From positions 16,042 to 80,041 of the forward strand of contig CAUAAZ010000008.1 of the NCBI GenBank assembly GCA_958427145.1: DNA of 64,000 nt, read 5' to 3'. The stretch's first letter is position 1. Every line of letters begins with the position of its first letter. The notes beneath the pieces were generated by a model, which did not search any database, was not told the DNA's origin, and worked only from the letters and a program-made list of their open reading frames with translations. Below are positions 42,348 to 50,462 of the stretch, piece by piece. The position numbers and the translations under genes are program-made. The DNA comes from an uncultured Collinsella sp. (GTDB lineage: Bacteria; Actinomycetota; Coriobacteriia; Coriobacteriales; Coriobacteriaceae).

Positions 42348-43526
42348 ATGAACGTTCTGGTCGTCAACGCAGGATCTTCGACGCTTAAGTATCAGGTCAT
42401 CGATACCAAGTCCCACAAGGTGTCCGCAAAGGGCTCCTGCGAGCGCGTCTGCTTTACCGGCGGTACCTTCACCCACGCTGCCAACGGTTCCAAGAAGGTG
42501 ACCGAGAACATCGAGTTCCCCGACCACAAGGTCGCCATCGAGGTCGTCCTGAAGGACCTTGAGGCCAACGGCGTCAAGATCGAGGGCATTGGTCACCGTA
42601 TCGTTCAGGGCGGCTGGTACTTCGGCGATTCCTCCCTCGTCGACGAGGACGTCCTCGCCAAGATCCGCGAGGTCGCTCCGCTGGCGCCGCTGCACAACAA
42701 CCCCGAGGCCAACGTTATCGAGTACTGCCTGGAGCAGTATCCCGACCTGCCCAACGTCACGGTCTACGACACCGCTTTCCACTTCAACATGCCCGAGGTC
42801 GCCAAGACTTACGCCCTGCCCAAGGACGTCTGCGACAAGCTGCACATCCGTAAGTACGGCGCCCACGGCACCAGCTACCGTTACATCTCCAAGAAGGTCG
42901 CCGAGATGACCAACGGCGAGGCTCGCAAGGTCGTCGTGTGCCATATCGGCTCCGGCGCTTCCCTGTGCGCCATCGAGGACGGCAAGTGCATGGACACCAC
43001 CATGGGCCTCACCCCGCTCGACGGCGTCATGATGGGCACCCGCTGCGGCTCCATCGACCCGGCTACCGTGTGCTACCTGCAGCGCGAGGGCGGCTACACC
43101 TTCGACGAGGTCGACGAGATGATGAACAAGAAGTCCGGCCTTTTGGCTGTGACCGGCGGCAAGACCAACGACTGCCGCAACGTCGAGGAGCTCGCCGCCG
43201 CTGGTGACCCCGAGGCTCAGCTCGCCTTCGACATGTTTGTCTACAAGATTGCCGCCAAGGCTGCCGAGATGGCTACTTCTATGTGCGGTATGGACACCCT
43301 GGTCTTTACTGCCGGCATCGGCGAGCACGCTCCGGCTGTCCGCGCTGGCGTGGCCGACCGTCTGGCCTTTATGGGCGTCAAGATGGATCATGCCCGCAAC
43401 GCCCTGCGTGGCGACGGCGCTTGGTGCCTGTCCGCCAAGGATTCTAAGGTCAAGATTTTCGTCATCCCCACGGACGAGGAGTTCATGATCGCCTCCGACG
43501 TTGAGCGCATCGTCAACGGCAAGTAA
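42348..43526 (+). CDS. ackA: acetate kinase, first copy
   Basis: The 392-residue protein has VLVVNAGSSTLKYQ at the N-terminus, GHRIVQGG, YDTAFHFNMP, GAHGTSYRYIS, the ATP loop HIGSGASLCAIEDGKCMDTTMG, and FTAGIGEHAPAVR. It converts acetyl phosphate and ADP to acetate and ATP, and completes fermentation with pta nearby. A second acetate kinase gene follows in tandem. The gene has strong GC3 bias, suggesting high expression. Confidence 0.93.
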   Translation: MNVLVVNAGSSTLKYQVIDTKSHKVSAKGSCERVCFTGGTFTHAANGSKKVTENIEFPDHKVAIEVVLKDLEANGVKIEGIGHRIVQGGWYFGDSSLVDEDVLAKIREVAPLAPLHNNPEANVIEYCLEQYPDLPNVTVYDTAFHFNMPEVAKTYALPKDVCDKLHIRKYGAHGTSYRYISKKVAEMTNGEARKVVVCHIGSGASLCAIEDGKCMDTTMGLTPLDGVMMGTRCGSIDPATVCYLQREGGYTFDEVDEMMNKKSGLLAVTGGKTNDCRNVEELAAAGDPEAQLAFDMFVYKIAAKAAEMATSMCGMDTLVFTAGIGEHAPAVRAGVADRLAFMGVKMDHARNALRGDGAWCLSAKDSKVKIFVIPTDEEFMIASDVERIVNGK

Positions 43527-43528
43527 TT

Positions 43529-43578
43529 GCAAGAGGGGAGGGGCTGGACGATCGAGCGCCGTTCGGCCCCTCTTTTGC
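43529..43578 (+). terminator. terminator between the two acetate kinase genes
   Basis: An AGAGGGG tract pairs with CCCCTCT near 43567-43573, followed by TTTG. Confidence 0.6.
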
Positions 43579-43607
43579 GCTCGTTGGGCGATATGACTGA
43601 TAGCTAT

Positions 43608-43624
43608 TTATCAAGTTGTGATAA
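43608..43624. promoter_or_regulatory. TTATCA-N5-TGATAA palindrome upstream of the second ackA
   Basis: TTATCA (43608-43613) and TGATAA (43619-43624) flank AGTTG. It lies about 67 bases before the start codon, just upstream of a TAAAAT box, in a position suited to operator binding. No such palindrome is seen before the first copy. Confidence 0.5.
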
Positions 43625-43690
43625 CTTCTTATTAAAATGCGGCCGCCTTAAGGGGTCTGCGTCGACCGTATTGCACTGCAAAGGAGTCTC

Positions 43691-44869
43691 ATGAACGTAC
43701 TTGTTGTCAACGCCGGCAGCTCAAGCCTTAAATATCAGCTTTTGGATACCGATACCCGCGAGGTTTTCGCCAAGGGCAACTGCGAACGCATCGGTTCGGA
43801 CATGGGCATCTTTGGTCACTCCGAGAACGGTGGCGCCAAGCAGACCGAGGAGGTCCCTTTCCCCGATCATCGCTCTGCTATCGCTCGCGTGCTCGAGGAG
43901 CTCGAGAAGACCGACTTTACGATTGATGGCATTGGACATCGCATCGTTCAGGGCGGCTGGCACTTCGATGATTCCGCAGTTGTCGACGACGAGGTTATGG
44001 CCAAGATTCTTGAGGTGGCCCCGCTCGCTCCGCTGCACAATTACGGCGAGGCCGCGGCAATCGAATATTGCCGCGAGAAGTATCCGGAGCTGCCCAACGT
44101 CGCCGTCTTCGACACCTCGTTCCACATGACCATGCCCGAGGTCGCCTACACCTACGCGCTGCCCAAGGACGTGTGCGACAAGTACCACGTGCGCAAGTAC
44201 GGCGCCCACGGCACGAGCCACCGCTATGAGTGGATGATGGCCAAGGAGATCCTGGGCTCGCGCTGTCACCGTCTGCTTTCGTGCCATCTGGGCAACGGTG
44301 CTTCGCTCGCCGCCATCGAGGACGGCGTGTGCCGCGATACCACGATGGGCCTCACGCCGCTCGACGGCCTGATGATGGGTACCCGTTGCGGCTCCATCGA
44401 CCCGGCTACCGTGTGCTACCTGCAGCGCGAGGGCGGCTACAGCTATCAGGAAGTCGATGACATGATGAACAAGCAGTCTGGTCTGCTTGCCATCTCGGGT
44501 ATCTCCAACGACGCCCGCGACATCCGCACGCGCGCCTCCGAGGGCGACGAGCGCTGCCTGCTCGCCTTCGATATGTTCGCCTACAAGGCCATGCAGCAGG
44601 CCGGCTCTATGATTGCTTCCATGGCGGGCGTGGACACCATCACCTTTACCGCCGGCATCGGCGAGAACGACTGGTCGATCCGCAAGGCCTTCTGTGACTG
44701 CTTTGAGTGGCTGGGCGTGCGCATCGACAATAACAAGAACCGCGAGGCCGTGGGCAACGGCCCGCAGGTCATCAGTGCCGCCGGTTCCGCCGTCACGGTC
44801 ATGGTCATCCCCACCGACGAGGAATACATGATCGCCCACGACGTCGAGCGTCTGACCAAGAACAACTAA
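43691..44869 (+). CDS. ackA: acetate kinase, second copy
   Basis: The 392-residue paralog aligns with the first copy without gaps in the main motifs: VLVVNAGSSSLKYQ, GHRIVQGG, GAHGTSHRYEWMM, HLGNGASLAAIEDGVCRDTTMG, FTAGIGENDWSIR. It differs at many positions, so the duplication is old. It has its own terminator-bounded unit and upstream palindrome, suggesting separate control. Both copies keep the catalytic residues, so both should work. Confidence 0.92.
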   Translation: MNVLVVNAGSSSLKYQLLDTDTREVFAKGNCERIGSDMGIFGHSENGGAKQTEEVPFPDHRSAIARVLEELEKTDFTIDGIGHRIVQGGWHFDDSAVVDDEVMAKILEVAPLAPLHNYGEAAAIEYCREKYPELPNVAVFDTSFHMTMPEVAYTYALPKDVCDKYHVRKYGAHGTSHRYEWMMAKEILGSRCHRLLSCHLGNGASLAAIEDGVCRDTTMGLTPLDGLMMGTRCGSIDPATVCYLQREGGYSYQEVDDMMNKQSGLLAISGISNDARDIRTRASEGDERCLLAFDMFAYKAMQQAGSMIASMAGVDTITFTAGIGENDWSIRKAFCDCFEWLGVRIDNNKNREAVGNGPQVISAAGSAVTVMVIPTDEEYMIAHDVERLTKNN

Positions 44870-44889
44870 CGCGCGCATTTGCAAGTAAA

Positions 44890-44930
44890 CGAAAGGCCTC
44901 CAGAGCAACAGCTCCGGAGGCCTTTTTGCT
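44890..44930. terminator. bidirectional terminator between ackA and pta
   Basis: AAAGGCCTCCAGAGC pairs with GCTCCGGAGGCCTTT with one A/C mismatch, T-run after it, between convergent genes. Confidence 0.88.
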
Positions 44931-44967
44931 AGCAGGTGGAAATTCCTGTCCCGAGGGGATACGTCAG

Positions 44968-45948
44968 CTACTCAGCCATCTGAGCTTGGACGGCGGTGAT
45001 GGCCACGACACCCACGATGTCGTCAGCAGAGCAGCCGCGCGACAGATCGTTGACCGGCTTGGCGATGCCCTGCAGGATGGGGCCGTAGGCGTCAGCACCG
45101 GCGAAGCGCTGGACCAGCTTGTAGCCGATGTTGCCGGCCTCGAGGTCGGGGAACACGAGCACGTTGGCCTTGCCGGCAACGGAGGAGCCGGGGGCCTTGA
45201 GCTGGGCGACGGTGGGGACGATGGCGGCATCGAGCTGCAGCTCGCCATCGATGGCGAGCTCGGGAGCCTTCTCCTTGCAGAACTTCACGGCCTCTTGGAC
45301 CTTCTTGGCGACCTCGCCACCGGCGGAGCCCATGGTGGAGTAGGAGAGCATGGCCACGTGCGGCTCAACGTTGCCCATGAAGGTGGACCAGGAGTGAGCG
45401 GAGGCGATGGCGATCTCGGAGAGCTCGTCGGAGGACGGGTTGATGTTGAGGCCGCAGTCGGCGAAGATCAGCGTGCCGTCGGTGCCGAACTGCGGGGTGT
45501 CGGTGCACATCACGAAGAAGGCCGAGACCAGCTTGGTGCCCGGGGCAGTCTTGAGGATCTGAAGCGCGGGGCGCAGGGTGTCGGCGGTGGAGTGGCAGGC
45601 GCCGGAGACCAGGCCGTCGGCATCGCCCATCTTGACCATCATGGTGCCAAAGTAGGTGGCGTCCATCACCTGGGCGCGAGCCTGCTCGATGGTAACGCCC
45701 TTCTTGGCGCGGAGCTCGGCAAACTTCTGTGCGTACTCCTCGTGCTTCTCGGCATTGTGCGGGTCGATGACGGTAGCGCCGGGAACGTTGATCTCGTCGG
45801 GGTTGCCCAGGATGACGATCTTTGCCAGGCCCTCCTCGATGATTTTGGTGGCCGCGACGATAGTGCGCGGATCCTCGCCCTCGGGCAGGACGATCGTCTT
45901 AAGGTCGGCCTTGGCGGCAGACTTCATACGGTTTAGGAAATCGCTCAT
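44968..45948 (-). CDS. pta: phosphate acetyltransferase
   Basis: The 326-residue single-domain protein matches short Pta enzymes, without the N-terminal regulatory domains of the long type. It contains KADLKTIVLPEGEDPRTIVAA, SGACHSTADTLRPALQILKT, the SYSTMGSAGGEVAKKVQEA stretch and DLEAGNIGYKLVQRF. It makes acetyl phosphate from acetyl-CoA for the two acetate kinases it faces. A hairpin lies in its leader. Confidence 0.93.
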   Translation of the reverse strand: MSDFLNRMKSAAKADLKTIVLPEGEDPRTIVAATKIIEEGLAKIVILGNPDEINVPGATVIDPHNAEKHEEYAQKFAELRAKKGVTIEQARAQVMDATYFGTMMVKMGDADGLVSGACHSTADTLRPALQILKTAPGTKLVSAFFVMCTDTPQFGTDGTLIFADCGLNINPSSDELSEIAIASAHSWSTFMGNVEPHVAMLSYSTMGSAGGEVAKKVQEAVKFCKEKAPELAIDGELQLDAAIVPTVAQLKAPGSSVAGKANVLVFPDLEAGNIGYKLVQRFAGADAYGPILQGIAKPVNDLSRGCSADDIVGVVAITAVQAQMAE

Positions 45949-45999
45949 GTTACTCCTTACAAGCGTTTCGCTAAGCTCCAGGCGCCCGGCTGTTCACGA

Positions 46000-46025
46000 A
46001 TAAACCCGCTGCTAGCGGGTTTACC
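46000..46025 (-). terminator. hairpin in the pta leader
   Basis: TAAACCCGCT pairs with AGCGGGTTTA around GCT. On the minus strand it lies about 52 bases before the pta start and is followed by TTATTC, so it could attenuate pta. Confidence 0.5.
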
Positions 46026-46095
46026 TTTCAATTATGTTCGCCGCGGTGCTTGAGCTTTCCTTGTGTGGCAAGCTCATTATAGGACGCATTAGCGC

Positions 46096-46101
46096 TATAA
46101 T
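46096..46101 (+). promoter_or_regulatory. -10 box of glf
   Basis: TATAAT lies about 80 bases before the glf start. No good -35 box is visible. Confidence 0.4.
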
Positions 46102-46179
46102 CGCTCTGATAAATGTGTCTCGAAGAATGTTCGAGAAAAGCCCAGCTAACGAGCCCGTGGCTTTTGACAAGGAGTATCG

Positions 46180-47382
46180 ATGCAGATTACCTCAGGCCTG
46201 CCTGAAGGCTTTAATGCCGGCGCGTACGACATGATTGTCGTCGGTGCTGGATATGCCGGTGCCGTTTGTGCCCGCCGTCTCGCCGAGACCATCGGCTACC
46301 GTGTTGCCGTTTTGGAGCGCCGTAGCCACATTGCGGGCAATGCCTATGACTGCACTGACGAGGCCGGAATCCTGATCCACGAGTACGGTCCGCATATCTA
46401 TCACACCTTTAACGAGCGCGTGCACAATTTCCTGTCGCGCTTTACCAAGTGGACGGATTATCAGCACAAGGTGCTCGCCAACATCAACGGTACCCTTATT
46501 CCCGTGCCCTTCAACCATGCGAGTCTCAGGCTCGCCTTTGGTGACGAGCGCGGCGAGGAGCTGTATCAGAAGCTCGTGGAGACCTTTGGCAAGGATGTCA
46601 AGGTGCCCATTATGGAGTTGCGTAAGAAGAACGACCCCGACTTGGCCGAGGTCGCCGATTACGTCTACGAGAACGTCTTTTTGCATTACACCATGAAGCA
46701 GTGGGGCCAGACGCCCGATCAGATCGACCCCTCGATCACCGGCCGCGTTCCCGTCTTTGTGGGCGATGATGACCGCTACTTCCCGCAAGCTCCCTTCCAG
46801 GGCATGCCGCAGGAGGGCTACACGGCGCTCTTTGAGCACATGCTCGACCACGACCTGATCGACGTGTTCTGCGACGTGGACGCCCGTGACCTCTTTGAAA
46901 TCGACGAGACTACCGTCAAGATCGACGGCAAGGTCTATGGTGGCGAGATCGTCTACACCGGTCCACTCGACGAGCTGTTCAACCTCGACTTGGGTGCGTT
47001 GCCGTACCGCACGCTCGATATGAAGTTCGAGACGCTCGATATGGACCAGTTCCAGCCCGTGGGCACTGTCAACTACACCACGAGCGAGGACTACACGCGC
47101 ATCACCGAGTTCAAGAACATGACCGGTCAGGTCCTGCCCGGCAAGACCACCATCATGAAGGAGTACTCCAAGGCCTATACGCCCGGCTCGGGCGAGACGC
47201 CGTACTACGCCATTCTTGAGCCCGAGAACCGTGAGCTCTATGAGCGCTATCTTGAGCGCGTCCAGAACCTGACGAACTTCCACCCGGTGGGTCGTCTGGC
47301 CGAGTATCGTTACTACGATATGGACGCCGTGACCAATTCTGCCCTCGATCTTTCGGATGAGATTATCGCCTGCCATGCATAA
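46180..47382 (+). CDS. glf: UDP-galactopyranose mutase
   Basis: The 400-residue flavoprotein has the FAD-binding loop VVGAGYAGAVCARRLAE, the YGPHIYHTF segment near the active site, and late RLAEYRYYDMDAV. It interconverts UDP-galactopyranose and UDP-galactofuranose for surface polysaccharides. AAGGAG is upstream. The following glycosyltransferase gene overlaps it by eight bases, suggesting a galactofuranose-containing surface glycan. Confidence 0.93.
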   Translation: MQITSGLPEGFNAGAYDMIVVGAGYAGAVCARRLAETIGYRVAVLERRSHIAGNAYDCTDEAGILIHEYGPHIYHTFNERVHNFLSRFTKWTDYQHKVLANINGTLIPVPFNHASLRLAFGDERGEELYQKLVETFGKDVKVPIMELRKKNDPDLAEVADYVYENVFLHYTMKQWGQTPDQIDPSITGRVPVFVGDDDRYFPQAPFQGMPQEGYTALFEHMLDHDLIDVFCDVDARDLFEIDETTVKIDGKVYGGEIVYTGPLDELFNLDLGALPYRTLDMKFETLDMDQFQPVGTVNYTTSEDYTRITEFKNMTGQVLPGKTTIMKEYSKAYTPGSGETPYYAILEPENRELYERYLERVQNLTNFHPVGRLAEYRYYDMDAVTNSALDLSDEIIACHA

Positions 47383-48406
47383 AGTCATAACATTCGGTAT
47401 TCCCTCGTATAACGCCGCCAAGGACATGGACCATTGCATCACCTCCATCTTGGAGGGGAGCAATTACGCTACCGATATCGAGATTATCGTGGTGGACGAC
47501 GGCTCCAAGGACGAGACGGCCGATAAGGCCGATGAGTGGGAGGCACGTTATCCTGGAATCATCCGCGCGGTGCACCAGGAGAATGGCGGTCACGGTATTG
47601 CCGTCCTTTCGGGTCTGCGCGAGGCGCAGGGCACCTACTACAAGGTTGTCGACTCGGACGACTGGCTTGACGGCGCTGCCCTTTCGACCATGCTGTCGAT
47701 TCTGCGTGGCTTTGAGGAGCGCGACCAGCGCGTTGACCTGTTTATCTCGAACTACGTGTACGAGAAGGTTTACGAGGGCACGCATACCGCTATTGGCTAC
47801 AAATTTGCCCTGCCGCGCAAAAAGATCTTTTCCTGGGATCAGATCGGTCATTTCCGCCTGGACCAGAACCTACTCATGCACAGCCTGTGCTATCGCACGG
47901 ATGTGCTGCGCGAGTCCAACCTTCCCATGCCGCCGCACACGTTCTATGTGGACAACATCTACGCCTACGTGCCGCTGCCGCGTTGCAAGACTATGTACTA
48001 CGCCGACATCGACCTCTACCGCTACTTTATCGGTCGCGAAGGCCAGAGCGTCAACGAGGCCACGATGGTCAAGCGTCTGGACCAGCAGTTCCGTGTGACG
48101 CGCATCATGATGGAGTCGTACCACCTGTACAGCGATGTTGAGTCGTCGCGTCTGCGCTCGTACATGATGAGCTATTTCACCATGATGATGGCGATCTGCT
48201 CGGTGCTCACCAAGCTTTCCGAGGAAGATTGCGCCGACGAGCGCCTAAAGACGCTGTGGAATGATTTGAAGGCCTACGACGAGCGCATGTATCGTCGTGC
48301 CCGCTACGGCGTGGTCGGGTTCTTCACCAATCTGCGCGGACGGGCCGGAGACAAAACCACACTCGGCCTATACCGTCTTGCCTCAAAGATCTTCAAATTC
48401 AACTAG
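47375..48406 (+). CDS. family 2 glycosyltransferase
   Basis: The 343-residue protein has a GT-A fold: FGIPSYNAAKDMDHCITSIL, IIVVDDGSKDETADKADEW, and the metal-binding DSDDW. It probably transfers a sugar, plausibly galactofuranose given glf upstream, to a surface glycan. The ATG at 47375 overlaps the glf stop and lacks a strong ribosome-binding site, so translation is probably coupled. Its last codons (SKIFKF) recur as a 16-base inverted repeat 180 bases downstream. A family B element follows the stop. Confidence 0.85.
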   Translation: MHKVITFGIPSYNAAKDMDHCITSILEGSNYATDIEIIVVDDGSKDETADKADEWEARYPGIIRAVHQENGGHGIAVLSGLREAQGTYYKVVDSDDWLDGAALSTMLSILRGFEERDQRVDLFISNYVYEKVYEGTHTAIGYKFALPRKKIFSWDQIGHFRLDQNLLMHSLCYRTDVLRESNLPMPPHTFYVDNIYAYVPLPRCKTMYYADIDLYRYFIGREGQSVNEATMVKRLDQQFRVTRIMMESYHLYSDVESSRLRSYMMSYFTMMMAICSVLTKLSEEDCADERLKTLWNDLKAYDERMYRRARYGVVGFFTNLRGRAGDKTTLGLYRLASKIFKFN

Positions 48407-48594
48407 CTGCTGAGTAATCGCTGCTGATAGGTTGACTGGGCCCCTTGGCCTTTAGTTTGCTACTGCGAACAGTCCTGCTCGCACGGAAAGCACATTAAGT
48501 GCTTTCCGGCTCGTGCGGAACTTGTATCAAACTAAAGGCCAAGGGGCCTCTGCTATAAGAATCGATTGTCAGGCTGCCTGAATTTGAAGATCTT
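48386..48594. repeat. 16-bp inverted repeat joining the glycosyltransferase 3' end and the spacer
   Basis: AAGATCTTCAAATTCA (48386-48401, inside the gene) and its exact reverse complement (48579-48594) bracket element B1. On the minus strand the second copy could encode YRASKIFKF, like the gene's YRLASKIFKF, so it may be the remnant of a second, inverted glycosyltransferase end. Confidence 0.7.
48439..48548 (+). ncRNA. structured 3'-UTR element, family B copy 1
   Basis: The arms 48439-48459 and 48528-48548 are a perfect 21-bp inverted repeat. The 68-base core contains ACAGTCCTG, CTCGCACG, an inner hairpin CGGAAAGCAC-ATTAA-GTGCTTTCCG and GCTCGTGCGGAACT. It starts 32 bases after the glycosyltransferase stop, in sense orientation. 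The core matches copy 2 while the arms do not. Confidence 0.6.
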
Positions 48595-48641
48595 CGACGC
48601 GCGGTACACAGGGGCCTGGGCTGAAAAGAATCTGGTTGGTA

Positions 48642-48766
48642 GGTTGCCCGGTGGGGCTTGGTTATGTTTGTCGCGAGTTCCGCACGAGCCGAAGAGCACT
48701 TAATGTGCTCTTCGTGCGAGCCAGGACTGTAGAGCAGCAAACATAACCAAGCCCCACCGGGCAACC
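48642..48766 (-). ncRNA. structured 3'-UTR element, family B copy 2
   Basis: The arms 48642-48670 and 48738-48766 form a perfect 29-bp inverted repeat. Read on the minus strand the core has ACAGTCCTGG, CTCGCACG, inner hairpin CGAAGAGCAC-ATTAA-GTGCTCTTCG and GCTCGTGCGGAACT, as in copy 1. Two base pairs of the inner helix are swapped in step on both sides. It starts 12 bases after the S58 peptidase stop, in sense orientation. Confidence 0.6.
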
Positions 48767-48778
48767 GGTCAGGTTAGG

Positions 48779-49780
48779 CTACTTCGCGGCGCCGGGGATG
48801 CCGTGGGAGGTTTTGGCGGTTTTGGCTCCGTTTACGATGGCGGTTTCCAAGGCCCTTACGGCGAGCATGCCCAGCAGGTCTAGGGGAACGGCGGCGCTTG
48901 CCTGGGCGCCCAGTTTGCCGCTGGCGAGGGTGTAGATGGTGTCGCCGTCGTTGGTGGTGTGTGTGGGGCGGATGGCGTGCGCGTAGGCGTCTGCTGCCAT
49001 CTGGGAGACCTTGGTGGCCTGGGCCTTAGTGAGCTCCACGTTGGTGACGATGCAGCTGATGGTGGTGTTGGTGCGGTCGAGCGGCATCTGCATAGATCCG
49101 GCGGCGGCAAAGGCGGCGAGCTCCATGTCGACAATCTGGTCGCTATCGGCTGCGGCGCGCATGCCGGCAACCCACTCGCCGGTGGTCGGGTCGACGACGT
49201 TACCGCAGGCGTTGACCGAGACCACGGCGCCCACCTTGATGGGGCCGAGTGCCACGGCGGCAGCGCCAAGGCCGGCCTTCATGCAGGTGGCAGGTCCCAT
49301 GAGCTTGCCTACAGTGGCGCCGGTACCGGCGCCCACGTTGCCTTGCTCGAGCGTGGCAGGGGTGTGGTCGAGCGCCTCGCGCACGGCGGCGATACCGGCC
49401 TCAATGTCGGGGCGCACGGTGGGATCGCCAAAGGCAAGGTCGAAGATACAGCTGGAGCACACGATGGGCACCTGCGTGGGGCCGACGGGCAGACCGATGC
49501 CGCGGCTCTCGAGTTCGCGGGCCACGCCGCTTGCGGCTTCGAGGCCAAAGGCCGATCCGCCCGAAAGACACACGGCGTGGACCTTATCGACGGTGTTCTC
49601 GGGACGCAGCAGGTCGGTCTCGCGCGAAGCGGGAGCGCCGCCGCGCACATCAACGCCACCGGTGGCACCCTCGGGCGCCACGATTACGGTGCAGCCAGTG
49701 CCGGCCTCCTTGTCCGTATAGTTGCCAAAGCAAAAGCCATCGACATTGCAAACATCGATGGCTTCGAGCAGTGTGTCCAT
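48779..49780 (-). CDS. P1/S58 family (DmpA-like) N-terminal nucleophile hydrolase
   Basis: The 333-residue protein has the S58 features GNVGAGTGATVGKLMG, KVGAVVSVNACGNVVD and RTNTTISCIVTNVELTKAQATKVSQMA. The Asn-Thr-Thr-Ile site is where this family self-cleaves to expose its nucleophile. Relatives are aminopeptidases or amidases acting on short peptides and beta-amino acids. There is no signal peptide. Its 3' untranslated region is element B2. Confidence 0.82.
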   Translation of the reverse strand: MDTLLEAIDVCNVDGFCFGNYTDKEAGTGCTVIVAPEGATGGVDVRGGAPASRETDLLRPENTVDKVHAVCLSGGSAFGLEAASGVARELESRGIGLPVGPTQVPIVCSSCIFDLAFGDPTVRPDIEAGIAAVREALDHTPATLEQGNVGAGTGATVGKLMGPATCMKAGLGAAAVALGPIKVGAVVSVNACGNVVDPTTGEWVAGMRAAADSDQIVDMELAAFAAAGSMQMPLDRTNTTISCIVTNVELTKAQATKVSQMAADAYAHAIRPTHTTNDGDTIYTLASGKLGAQASAAVPLDLLGMLAVRALETAIVNGAKTAKTSHGIPGAAK

Positions 49781-49847
49781 ATTTTCTCCTATCGGTTTTC
49801 CGCCGGGCCTTATGCCCGGTCGGGATCCGTACGGTACGGCAAAATTG

Positions 49848-49874
49848 TAGGCGCTGGGGGATACCCAGCGCCAG
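49848..49874 (-). terminator. terminator after maf
   Basis: GGCGCTGGG pairs with CCCAGCGCC; on the minus strand TACAATTTT follows. Confidence 0.7.
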
Positions 49875-49880
49875 ATGCAA

Positions 49881-50462
49881 TTACGAGAGTTTTTGAATCG
49901 CGCGTGCTACGCGAGCGATGGGCAAGCCCACCACGTTGTAGAAGTCGCCCGAAATATCGTGCACGAGCATGCGTCCGCCTGTGCCCTGAATGCCGTAGGC
50001 TCCGGCCTTGTCCATGGGCTCGCCGGAGGCAACATAGTGCTCGATCTGCTCCTCGGTAAGCTCATAGAACGTCACGGCGGTCACATCGACAAACGACAGG
50101 CTCTCGGCGGCATGCGGGGCTGCAGCGTCGCCGGCTTTAACGATGCAGACGCCGGTCGCCACCTGGTGCGTGCGGCCCGAAAGCTCGCGGAGCATGGTGT
50201 GCGCCTCGTCCTCGTTAGCCGGCTTACCTAAAATTTGGCCGTCAAAGGTGACGATGGTATCGGCTGCGACGGTCAGCTCATTGGGCTCGGCATACTCGGC
50301 AGCAACGGCAGCCGCCTTGGCGCGTGCCAAGCGCTCGACAAGCGTGAGCGGGGCCTCGCCATCAAAGGGCGTTTCGTCGATATCCGCGGGAATCACGCGA
50401 ATATTATAGCCTGCCTCGCGCATCAGCTCAATGCGGCGCGGTGATTGCGAAGCCAAAATCAT
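49881..50462 (-). CDS. maf: Maf family nucleoside triphosphate pyrophosphatase
   Basis: The 193-residue protein has the Maf N-terminal motif LASQSPRRIELMREAG, then DIDETPFDGE and ADTIVTFDGQILGKP with the catalytic Asp. It removes non-canonical or modified nucleotides (dTTP/UTP pyrophosphatase type). Its ATG overlaps the stop of the upstream PfpI-like gene (ATGA), so the two are translationally coupled. Confidence 0.92.
   Translation of the reverse strand: MILASQSPRRIELMREAGYNIRVIPADIDETPFDGEAPLTLVERLARAKAAAVAAEYAEPNELTVAADTIVTFDGQILGKPANEDEAHTMLRELSGRTHQVATGVCIVKAGDAAAPHAAESLSFVDVTAVTFYELTEEQIEHYVASGEPMDKAGAYGIQGTGGRMLVHDISGDFYNVVGLPIARVARAIQKLS

Larger units (their letters stand above)
48407..48778. 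other. 372-base spacer between convergent genes, filled by two family B elements
   Basis: It contains B1 (48439-48548), the inverted glycosyltransferase remnant (48579-48594) and B2 (48642-48766). No convincing protein gene is present. Confidence 0.75.

Noticed and set aside
44926..45936. 336-codon plus-strand frame over pta
   Set aside because: Antisense shadow of pta with Gly/Asp/Leu-rich composition; it also starts within the terminator region.
48495..48764. 89-codon minus-strand frame in the glycosyltransferase/S58 spacer
   Set aside because: It runs through both family B hairpins and has no ribosome-binding site or recognisable domain.
48439..48766. Family B pair as terminal inverted repeats of one transposon
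   Set aside because: The arms of the two copies are unrelated to each other and there is no transposase between; each copy is a self-contained hairpin.
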